DNA of 5,788 nt from Marinilabiliales bacterium. GTDB taxonomy: Bacteria > Bacteroidota > Bacteroidia > Bacteroidales > BM523. The notes under the pieces were generated by a model. It saw nothing but the letters and a program-made list of their open reading frames with translations. It was not told the origin of the DNA and did not search any database. This document shows positions 1 through 5,788 of this stretch, piece by piece. The stretch lies in assembly GCA_002869425.1 (NCBI GenBank), contig PKSZ01000473.1:1-5788 (forward strand), given 5' to 3'. Numbering within the stretch: position 1 is the stretch's first letter; every line of letters begins with the position of its first letter. The position numbers and the translations under genes were made by a program.

Positions 1-719
1 ACATAGCCAAAAAAATAGTAGATTCATTGTCTCCTGAAACCGATAATTTAATTGAAATTGGAGCTGGAACAGGAATCTTAACGCAATTTCTAATCAAAAA
101 AGAAACAAATCTTTTAATTCTTGATGTGGATACTGAATCAATAGATATTCTCCATGAAAAATTTCCAGAACAAAAAAATAAAATTATCCTTCAGGATTTT
201 CTTAAATTGAATCTTCCTGATGCATTTGAAAACAATTTCTCAATCATTGGAAACCTTCCTTACAATATTTCTTCACAAATATTTTTTCACGTTCTGAATT
301 CGGTCGTTTGGGTTGATGAGATGGTTGTAATGATACAAAAAGAAGTTGCAGAAAGAATTGTATCACCACCAGGATCAAAAACCTATGGTATACTTAGTGT
401 ACTTCTACAAACCTATTTTACTTGTGAGTACCTTTTCTCTGTATCTCCCGGAGTATTTATTCCTCCACCTAAAGTTAAATCAGCGGTAATTCGACTAAAA
501 AACAAAAAAAATAAGCCTGATTTTAATGAGAAATTATTCAGAACTGTAGTAAAACAGGCATTCAATCAAAGAAGAAAAACACTTTCCAATTCACTAAAGT
601 CTCTGGCAAACGAACATACAAGGAAACACGAAATATTTACAAAAAGACCTGAACAATTAAAATTTGAGCAATTTGCCTTTATTACACAACAAATAGAAAA
701 TCAGGCCTCAGATTACTAA
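1..719 (+). CDS. rsmA: 16S rRNA (adenine1518-N6/adenine1519-N6)-dimethyltransferase RsmA (KsgA), 5' end missing
   Basis: RsmA transfers four methyl groups from S-adenosylmethionine to two adjacent adenines near the 3' end of 16S rRNA, late in small-subunit assembly in the cytoplasm. The frame is open from base 3 and reads IAKKIVDSLSPETDN, so the TTG at 27 is internal. About 20 N-terminal residues, including the usual QHFL region, lie before the window. Visible signatures are the SAM-binding loop EIGAGTG (54-74; the family more often has GPGTG), the catalytic NLPY motif (252-263), then FIPPPKVKSAV, AFNQRRKTLSNSLK and the C-terminal RPEQLKFEQF. The TAA at 717-719 gives a C-terminus of family-typical position. 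mgtE follows 34 nt later on the same strand, so co-transcription is likely. Identity is secure; the Bacteroidota assignment is inferred from sequence style. Confidence 0.96.
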   Translation, partial: IAKKIVDSLSPETDNLIEIGAGTGILTQFLIKKETNLLILDVDTESIDILHEKFPEQKNKIILQDFLKLNLPDAFENNFSIIGNLPYNISSQIFFHVLNSVVWVDEMVVMIQKEVAERIVSPPGSKTYGILSVLLQTYFTCEYLFSVSPGVFIPPPKVKSAVIRLKNKKNKPDFNEKLFRTVVKQAFNQRRKTLSNSLKSLANEHTRKHEIFTKRPEQLKFEQFAFITQQIENQASDY

Positions 720-753
720 AATTTTGCCATATTTGTGGAAAATCTAACAAATA

Positions 754-1077
754 ATGCAGTTCGAACTGACAAAAGAATTTATTACCCAGCTTGAAGAAAT
801 TATTGAACTTCAGGACAAGAATTCTGCATCTCAGCTAATTGGAGAACTGCATTCTGCAGATATTGCAGAAATTTACAACGAGCTCAATATCGAACAAGCC
901 AAATTTCTTTATCTATTGCTTGATAAAGAGAAGGCTGCAGATGTTCTGGCTGAGCTAGAAGAAGATGACAGAGAACGTTTTCTAAAAGCCTTACCCAGTG
1001 AAGTAATTGCAAAGCAGTTTATCGAGGAAATGGACTCTGATGATGCTGCAGATGTCCTGGCAGATCTTTCAGAATAA
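754..1077 (+). CDS. mgtE: MgtE N-terminal fragment (cytoplasmic N domain only)
   Basis: If the TAA at 1075-1077 is obeyed, this 107-residue product is made. It contains most of the MgtE N domain, a superhelix of short acidic helical repeats: ADIAEIYNEL, AADVLAELEEDDRERF and AADVLADLSE can be seen. It has no CBS domain and no membrane segment, so it could not carry Mg2+ by itself. The DNA repeat gctgcagatgt at 934-944 and 1045-1055 reflects this helical repetition. Aligning the two AADVLA units places the stop opposite an Asp, which supports a lost acidic residue. Confidence 0.6.
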   Translation: MQFELTKEFITQLEEIIELQDKNSASQLIGELHSADIAEIYNELNIEQAKFLYLLLDKEKAADVLAELEEDDRERFLKALPSEVIAKQFIEEMDSDDAADVLADLSE

Positions 1078-1173
1078 AAAAAGCAGGAAGTACTTTCTCA
1101 TATTGATGCTATTGAACAAGCAGGTGACATTGTTGACCTTCTGAATTACGATGAAGATTCTGCCGGTGGTTTA

Positions 1174-2115
1174 ATGGCAAAAGAGTACATTGCTGTTAAC
1201 AGTAACTGGGATGTTACGAGATGTATTGATGAAATAAGACATCAAGCAGAAGATGTTGATGAAATCTACAATGTGTATGTAATTGATGATGATAACATTC
1301 TTATTGGCGTCTTACCACTGAAACAACTGCTTATCAGCCATTCCAAGAAAAAGATTGCCAATATAACATCTGATGATATTATTTCTTTAAAGGTAGATAC
1401 CCCAGCTGAGGATGTTGCCATAATTATGCAAAAATACGATCTGGTTGCTGCTCCCGTCATTGATGATCTGGGTAGACTTCTGGGTAAAATTACTTTTGAT
1501 GATATTGTAGATTTTATCCGTGATGAAGCGGATAAAGACTACCAATTAATTTCCGGTATTACTGAGGATGTTGAAGCATCAGATAAAGTATGGCAACTCA
1601 CCCGTGCGCGTATTCCTTGGCTCCTGATTGGTCTAATTGGAGGAATTTTAGGTGCACTGGTGATTACAAATTATGAAGATATGATAAGCGAATATGCAGG
1701 CCTCGCAATGTTCCTGCCCCTGATTGCTGCTATGGGAGGAAATGTGGGTGTTCAATCGTCTTCAATTGTTGTACAAGGTCTTGCAAACAAAACACTGGGA
1801 TTGGAAAGTACAGGCAAGAAGCTTCTAAAGGAACTTGGTGTAGCAATAATTGCCGGAATAGTCTGCTCATCTTTAATGTTTGCTTTCAATTTCTTCTTTT
1901 TTAGTGACTCAATGGCACTAACTGCAACGGTGAGCATTGCTTTATTTTCTGCAATTATATTTGCCTCCATGTTCGGAACTTTTGTTCCACTTGCACTAAA
2001 CCACTTTAAAATAGATCCTGCTCTGGCTACAGGGCCATTCATTACTACGATTAATGATATAATGGGTATCTCTCTTTACCTACTTATTGCAAGTTTAGTA
2101 TTCAATATTTTCTAG
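1174..2115 (+). CDS. mgtE: MgtE C-terminal fragment (CBS pair plus membrane pore), possible restart product
   Basis: The first ATG after the internal stop in the same frame is at 1174 and would give 313 residues: both CBS domains, the plug helix and all five membrane segments, but no N domain. This ATG is really the Met of the conserved SAGGLM motif of full-length MgtE, so it is probably not a native start. GGTGG at 1165-1169 lies a few bases upstream and could act as a weak ribosome binding site. The pore domain is complete, including the Asp of NDIMG at 2056-2058, so a restarted protein could in principle still conduct with altered gating. That is inference only. Confidence 0.55.
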   Translation: MAKEYIAVNSNWDVTRCIDEIRHQAEDVDEIYNVYVIDDDNILIGVLPLKQLLISHSKKKIANITSDDIISLKVDTPAEDVAIIMQKYDLVAAPVIDDLGRLLGKITFDDIVDFIRDEADKDYQLISGITEDVEASDKVWQLTRARIPWLLIGLIGGILGALVITNYEDMISEYAGLAMFLPLIAAMGGNVGVQSSSIVVQGLANKTLGLESTGKKLLKELGVAIIAGIVCSSLMFAFNFFFFSDSMALTATVSIALFSAIIFASMFGTFVPLALNHFKIDPALATGPFITTINDIMGISLYLLIASLVFNIF

Positions 2116-2122
2116 AAGAAAT

Positions 2123-3100
2123 TTATTTCGTTACATCCTCAATTACCATTGTAAAAATATCTGTCATTGTAAGCCCCATAGCTTCTGCCTGCTGCGGCAC
2201 AATACTTGCAGCACTCATTCCGGGAATGGTATTGATTTCAATAAAATAAAATTCTCCATCTCTAAGCATAAAATCTGTACGCGTAACTCCCTTACAATTA
2301 AGTAAATCATTAATATAAGCTGTAAGCTCCTGACATGTTTCTGTTTCTTCTTCTGAGATTCTGGCAGGTGTTATTTCGTCGGACGCTCCTTGATATTTTG
2401 CCTCAAAATCAAAGAATTCATTCTTACTTACAATTTCTGTAACAGGAAGTACAAGTTTCTTATCATCAGTGCACACCATTCCACATGTTACTTCACGTCC
2501 ATCAATAAATTCCTCTACCAAAACATCATGGTTATCTTCAGAAAATGCTTTTTTTACAGCCACTGCAATTTCTTCTTTCTTTTCAACCTTGGAAACACCA
2601 AAACTGGATCCTCCATGAGAAGGCTTCACAAATACGGGAAGGCCTAATTCATTTACTACCATTGCCTCATCTACTACCTGACCTTTTTTGAAAACAATCC
2701 CTTTGGCCATTTTTATCCCATACGTTTGAAGGTAGGTTTTACATACCTGTTTATCAAAAGTTAATGAAGAAGTTAACACACCACAAGTTGTATGTGGTAT
2801 TCCCAACAATTCGAAATAGGCAGGGAGAAGCCCGTTTTCACCGGGTGTACCATGTATGGTTATGTATGCACAGTCGAAACTTATCCTTTTTCCATTGACT
2901 GTAAAACTAAAATCGGAACGATCAATTCTTGGATTTCCAAGATCTTTATCCTCTACATGCCAATCATCTCCTCGAATACTCACCACATATGAATTGTATC
3001 TGTCCTTATCCAGAACTGAACGTATTTGTGCTGCACTTTGAACTGAGATTACATATTCTGAGGAATCACCACCTCCTACAACAGCTATTGTTTTCTTCAT
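2123..3100 (-). CDS. ddl: D-alanine--D-alanine ligase
   Basis: Ddl joins two D-alanines using ATP in the cytoplasm, giving the dipeptide that MurF adds to the peptidoglycan precursor. The 325-residue product is full length. The N-terminal lobe has GGGDSSE with Glu15, as in E. coli DdlB, and HGTPGENG at 84-91. The ATP-grasp part shows VKPSHGGSSFGVSK (158-171), EEFIDGRE (196-203), RTDF (274-277) and EINTIPGMSAA (288-298) with the metal-binding Glu and Asn. Tyr236 in EAKY matches DdlB Tyr216, which marks D-Ala-D-Ala rather than D-Ala-D-lactate ligases, so no VanA-type resistance is suggested. The ATG at 3098-3100 is chosen because MKKTIAVVGGG is a standard Ddl start. ddl lies downstream of mutS on the same strand, with its own candidate promoter between them, and converges on mgtE. 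The stop is TAA at the expected C-terminus. Confidence 0.96.
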   Translation of the reverse strand: MKKTIAVVGGGDSSEYVISVQSAAQIRSVLDKDRYNSYVVSIRGDDWHVEDKDLGNPRIDRSDFSFTVNGKRISFDCAYITIHGTPGENGLLPAYFELLGIPHTTCGVLTSSLTFDKQVCKTYLQTYGIKMAKGIVFKKGQVVDEAMVVNELGLPVFVKPSHGGSSFGVSKVEKKEEIAVAVKKAFSEDNHDVLVEEFIDGREVTCGMVCTDDKKLVLPVTEIVSKNEFFDFEAKYQGASDEITPARISEEETETCQELTAYINDLLNCKGVTRTDFMLRDGEFYFIEINTIPGMSAASIVPQQAEAMGLTMTDIFTMVIEDVTK

Positions 3101-3117
3101 ATACCAATACTTTTTAT

Positions 3118-3125
3118 CAAAAATA
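3118..3125 (-). promoter_or_regulatory. Candidate Bacteroidota-type -7 element of the ddl promoter
   Basis: On the minus strand this reads TATTTTTG, an exact match to the Bacteroidota -7 consensus TAnnTTTG. It ends 17 nt before the ddl ATG, which would give a leader of roughly ten bases. A TTTG that could serve as the -33 element lies at 3141-3144, but the gap of about 15 nt is shorter than the usual spacing near 19. The region is very AT-rich, so a chance match is possible. ddl may also be read through from mutS. Confidence 0.35.
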
Positions 3126-3192
3126 TAAACTGAAGAGAGACAAAATTCCTATAGAAAAATAATTTTATTCAATGGTTTATGAACAATTTTTG

Positions 3193-3594
3193 CTACAACC
3201 CACTAAGACGTTTTATCTCATTTAACTTATTCAAAGCTTCAATGGGAGTAAGATTATTTACGTCCATGTTTGTGATTTCATCACGAATCTGCTTTAAAAC
3301 AGGATCATCTAGCTGAAAGAAACTCAATTGATAGCCTTCCCTGTTTTGAGCAATCTCATTAACAGCTTTTCCGGGGACTGATCCTCCTGAATTATTTTCC
3401 AGCTCTTTAAGAATTTCACCTGCTCTTTTTACTACACTTCTTGGCATTCCAGCCATTCGGGCCACATGAATTCCAAAACTATGTTCTGTTCCTCCTGGTT
3501 CAAGCTTTCGAATAAAAATAACTTTATTTTTAAGCTCTTTAACAGAAACATTATAGTTCTTAATTCTTCCAAAAGAGGACTCCATTTCGTTCAA
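3193..3594 (-). CDS. mutS: MutS C-terminal fragment (end of ATPase domain, dimer interface and tail)
   Basis: This 133-residue stretch begins at the Leu codon TTG directly after the internal stop and runs to the TAG at 3193-3195. It reads as the natural continuation of Mut[21 protein letters not shown], the dimer-interface segment [17 protein letters not shown], a charged linker, then [15 protein letters not shown] and [16 protein letters not shown]. It has no Walker motifs, so it would have no ATPase activity alone. The TTG is an internal codon and I see no convincing ribosome binding site before it, so separate translation is unlikely. Confidence 0.6.
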   Translation of the reverse strand: MNEMESSFGRIKNYNVSVKELKNKVIFIRKLEPGGTEHSFGIHVARMAGMPRSVVKRAGEILKELENNSGGSVPGKAVNEIAQNREGYQLSFFQLDDPVLKQIRDEITNMDVNNLTPIEALNKLNEIKRLSGL

Positions 3595-5788
3595 TTAATG
3601 ATAATGTGTTGCAAACAAAGTTTTTGCTTTTGCTATGGGATGCTCATGTAGATATTCAACAATTGCCCAGGCAATAGAGATTCCATCATATGTGCTGGTT
3701 CCCCTTCCAATTTCATCCAGCAGGATAAGGCTTCTTTCCGAAATATTATTCAAAATACTGGCAGCCTCATTCATTTCTACCATAAAAGTAGATTCGCCAC
3801 CGGAAATATTATCAGATGCGCCAACCCTTGTAAAAACCTTATCAATAATACCCAGATTGGCTGCGCTTGCCGGAACAAAGCATCCTGCCTGAGCCATTAT
3901 TACAATTAAAGCTGTTTGACGCAACAAAGCAGATTTCCCAACCATATTGGGTCCGGTAATAATCATGATCTGTTGCCCTGCTGAGTCCAGCAACACATCA
4001 TTGGGAACATATTCCTCATCTATAGGAAGTTGCTGTTCAATAACCGGATGTCTTCCATCTTTAATGTCAATAATCAAACCATTGTTGATTTCCGGCTTAA
4101 CATAACCATTCTCCAATGCAACATTGGCAAAAGACAGTAAACAATCCAATTGTGCAATTATACCTGCGTTTAGCTGTATTACCTCCAGGTATTCAGAAAT
4201 AGAAGAAATCAATTTATTGTACAAATCTGTTTCGATTTCTGATATTTTATCTTCAGCACTCAATATTTTGGTTTCATACTCCTTCAATTCCTCAGTAATA
4301 TATCGCTCTGCACTCACCAATGTTTGTTTCCTGATCCAGGCTTCAGGCACCTTGTCTTTATGCGTATTCCTTACCTCAATATAATAACCAAATACATTAT
4401 TGTAACCAATCTTCAATGATGTAATTCCTGTGCTCTCAGATTCACGCTTTTGCAGGTTCAACAAATATTCCTTGCCTGAAGATAGTAATGATCGATATTC
4501 ATCTAGATCTTTGGATACACCCACATTAATGACGCCTCCTTTGCTAAGTTGAACAGGAGCATCCTGCATCACTTCTTTTTCAATGCGCAATCGAATTTGA
4601 TCACAATCATTCAACTGATTTGCAAAAGGACTTAGCTCTTCAGATGTACTTTCTTTGGATATTCTAACTATAGTTCCAACCGACAACAATCCCTTGCCCA
4701 ATTGTAAAACTTCCCTGGGAGATATTCTTCCTGTAGCTATTTTAGAGACAATACGCTCCAAATCGCCAATCTTCTTGACTTCTTCAGAAAGCTGCAAGCT
4801 TAAATCATTATTGTCGCACAAATATTGCACCCTCTGATGACGCATTTTTATCTGCTCTTCATCTTTCAATGGCATGGCCAACCATCTTTTTAACAAGCGA
4901 CTTCCCATTGGAGATTGCGTCTTATCCAGAATATCAACCAAGGTTTTTCCCTCTTCATGTAAAGGATCAAATAGTTCAAGGTTCCGAATGGTAAACCGAT
5001 CTAACCAAACAAAGGAATCCTCATCCAACCTGGAAATTTTAATAACATGCTCCAGTTTCTCATGCTGGGTAATATCTAAATAATGCAATATCGCACCAGC
5101 AGCAACAATTCCAGCAGGCATATCTCCAATTCCAAAACCTTTTAAAGACGCTGTTCCAAACTGCTTTAGTAAACGATCATTTGCTGCCTCATCAGTAAAA
5201 ATCCAATCATCAAGCTTATATGTATAAAAACCCTGACCAACAATATTCCCCAACTTCTTTTCTTTTCCTTTCTCAAAAAGTATTTCTTTGGGCTTAAGCG
5301 TTTGTAAAGTTTTATCGATATAGGTTTCCCTTCCTTGTGTTACGTAAAACTCACCCGTTGATATGTCAATTGCTGAAAGGCCAATTGTATTCTTGCCTAC
5401 ATGTAAAGAAGCAAGAAAATTATTTTCCCGCTGACTTAAGATATTATCATTTAATGAAACGCCAGGCGTTACCAATTCTGTAACTCCCCGTTTAACAATC
5501 TTCTTCGTTAGCTTTGGATCTTCAAGCTGTTCGCAAATTGCCACCCTCTGGCCCGCTCTTACTAGTTTTGGCAAATAAGTATCCAGTGCATGATACGGAA
5601 AACCAGCCAACTCAACATAAGATGCTGAACCATTCGCTCTCCTTGTTAATGTAATGCCCAGAATTTCTGCAGCTCTCACAGCATCATCCTCAAAAGTCTC
5701 ATAAAAATCACCAACCCTGAATAGCAATATTGCCTCCGGATGTTTTTCTTTCACCTCATAATATTGCTTCATCAGAGGTGTCTCTGCT
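3595..5788 (-). CDS. mutS: MutS N-terminal fragment (mismatch-binding, core and most of the ATPase domain)
   Basis: If the internal stop is obeyed, the product ends at FATHYH, 725 residues after the internal ATG at 5772 plus a few residues upstream. It keeps the Phe-x-Glu mismatch reader, the clamp, Walker A and Walker B. It loses the last part of the ATPase fold and the helix-turn-helix region that packs against the partner subunit, so dimerisation and composite ATPase sites should fail. Loss of mismatch repair and a raised mutation rate would be expected, from family knowledge. The start is not visible. Confidence 0.7.
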   Translation of the reverse strand, partial: AETPLMKQYYEVKEKHPEAILLFRVGDFYETFEDDAVRAAEILGITLTRRANGSASYVELAGFPYHALDTYLPKLVRAGQRVAICEQLEDPKLTKKIVKRGVTELVTPGVSLNDNILSQRENNFLASLHVGKNTIGLSAIDISTGEFYVTQGRETYIDKTLQTLKPKEILFEKGKEKKLGNIVGQGFYTYKLDDWIFTDEAANDRLLKQFGTASLKGFGIGDMPAGIVAAGAILHYLDITQHEKLEHVIKISRLDEDSFVWLDRFTIRNLELFDPLHEEGKTLVDILDKTQSPMGSRLLKRWLAMPLKDEEQIKMRHQRVQYLCDNNDLSLQLSEEVKKIGDLERIVSKIATGRISPREVLQLGKGLLSVGTIVRISKESTSEELSPFANQLNDCDQIRLRIEKEVMQDAPVQLSKGGVINVGVSKDLDEYRSLLSSGKEYLLNLQKRESESTGITSLKIGYNNVFGYYIEVRNTHKDKVPEAWIRKQTLVSAERYITEELKEYETKILSAEDKISEIETDLYNKLISSISEYLEVIQLNAGIIAQLDCLLSFANVALENGYVKPEINNGLIIDIKDGRHPVIEQQLPIDEEYVPNDVLLDSAGQQIMIITGPNMVGKSALLRQTALIVIMAQAGCFVPASAANLGIIDKVFTRVGASDNISGGESTFMVEMNEAASILNNISERSLILLDEIGRGTSTYDGISIAWAIVEYLHEHPIAKAKTLFATHYH

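Larger units (their letters stand above)
754..2115 (+). pseudogene. mgtE: Magnesium transporter MgtE, interrupted by one in-frame TAA at codon 108
   Basis: MgtE is a homodimeric inner-membrane Mg2+ channel whose cytoplasmic N and CBS domains sense intracellular Mg2+ and close the pore. The span encodes 453 codons plus a TAG stop, the normal family length of about 450, in one uninterrupted frame except for TAA at 1075-1077. Domains by codon: N-domain superhelix about 10-130, CBS1 about 143-200, CBS2 about 203-258, plug helix about 265-286, then five membrane segments near 287-306, 315-342, 357-383, 388-416 and 422-452. GGNVGVQSSS and DPALATGPF are MgtE hallmarks; the Asp of NDIMG (codon 435) matches the pore aspartate of characterised MgtE. 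The codons after the stop (KKQEVLSHIDA through SAGGLM) keep family sequence, so this is a substitution, not an indel. The start ATG has A-rich sequence upstream and no clear Shine-Dalgarno. Whether it is a true pseudogene or a sequence error cannot be decided here. Confidence 0.88.
3193..5788 (-). pseudogene. mutS: DNA mismatch repair protein MutS, interrupted by one in-frame TAA and cut by the right window edge
   Basis: MutS is a dimeric clamp that finds mismatches and, on ATP binding, recruits MutL. The frame continues upstream of the ATG at 5772 as AETPL, giving the conserved ETPLMKQYY, so the true start lies just beyond 5788 and only a few residues are missing. Counting from that ATG: mismatch-binding domain with GDFYETF (Phe23, Glu25), connector about 115-235, core, lever and clamp about 250-560, then the ATPase with Walker A GPNMVGKS (607-614), [11 protein letters not shown] and Walker [16 protein letters not shown] at 3595-3597 replaces the Glu of FATHYHEL. 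Beyond it [18 protein letters not shown] and [19 protein letters not shown] continue in the same frame to a TAG at 3193-3195, with a standard C-terminal TPIEALNKL motif. Apart from the stop, length and motifs are normal. It is either a recent nonsense allele or a base error. Confidence 0.9.

Noticed and set aside
27..29. TTG as the start codon of rsmA
   Set aside because: The frame is open back to base 3 and reads IAKKIVDS, typical RsmA sequence, so the gene begins before the window.
720..753. Mg2+-sensing riboswitch or separate promoter before mgtE
   Set aside because: The gap is only 34 nt, too short for an M-box, and no exact TAnnTTTG element is present.
1076..1082. Programmed frameshift or transcriptional slippage at the run of seven A in mgtE
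   Set aside because: The sequence before and after the run is in the same frame, so slippage would break the protein rather than restore it.
1752..2042. 96-residue open frame opposite mgtE, on the minus strand
   Set aside because: It lies wholly opposite conserved MgtE membrane segments, has no recognisable domain, and reads as a shadow frame.
2929..3162. 77-residue open frame on the plus strand across the ddl start and the intergenic gap
   Set aside because: It is mostly antisense to the conserved Ddl N-terminus, shows no protein family features and has no clear start signal.
3158..3169. Terminator between mutS and ddl (AATAA-TT-TTATT inverted repeat)
   Set aside because: The arms are 5 bp of pure A/T with a 2-nt loop, expected by chance in such AT-rich sequence.
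3466..5083. Several 60-86 residue open frames on the plus strand within mutS
   Set aside because: All are antisense to conserved MutS sequence with no recognisable motif.
5770..5772. ATG as the start codon of mutS
   Set aside because: In-frame codons upstream read AETPL, completing the conserved ETPLMKQYY; the real start is beyond the right edge.
1..5788. A novel defence, mobile or biosynthetic system
   Set aside because: Almost all of the window is accounted for by four well-known housekeeping genes; the remaining gaps (34, 7 and 92 nt) are too small to hold one.

Overview
The window is a compact, AT-rich piece of an ordinary bacterial chromosome. The protein sequences suggest Bacteroidota: RsmA, MgtE, Ddl and MutS all have the spellings I know from that phylum, Shine-Dalgarno sites are weak, and one promoter-like TAnnTTTG element lies before ddl. 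I cannot name a genus. There are four genes in two convergent pairs, with no RNA genes, CRISPR arrays, mobile elements or gene-free stretches over 300 bases.

Left half, plus strand: the 3' part of rsmA (16S rRNA dimethyladenosine methyltransferase), cut by the left edge, is followed after 34 nt by mgtE (magnesium channel/transporter). Right half, minus strand: mutS (mismatch recognition ATPase), cut by the right edge at its extreme N-terminus, is followed after 92 nt by ddl (D-alanine--D-alanine ligase). The two pairs meet tail to tail, with only 7 nt between the mgtE and ddl stop codons. The genes do not form one pathway. They are housekeeping functions: ribosome maturation, Mg2+ uptake, peptidoglycan precursor synthesis and DNA repair.

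The unusual point is that two of the four genes are each broken by a single in-frame TAA, with the reading frame unchanged on both sides. In mgtE the stop is codon 108, at the end of the N domain. In mutS it replaces the Glu of the conserved FATHYHEL motif. Both are best explained as GAA (Glu) to TAA, the same G-to-T change on the coding strand. Possible causes are real nonsense mutations, base-call or DNA-damage errors in the assembly, or (least likely) UAA decoding as Glu. rsmA and ddl end with TAA at family-typical C-termini, which argues against general UAA reassignment. I see no previously undescribed system here. The paired stop codons are the item to check.
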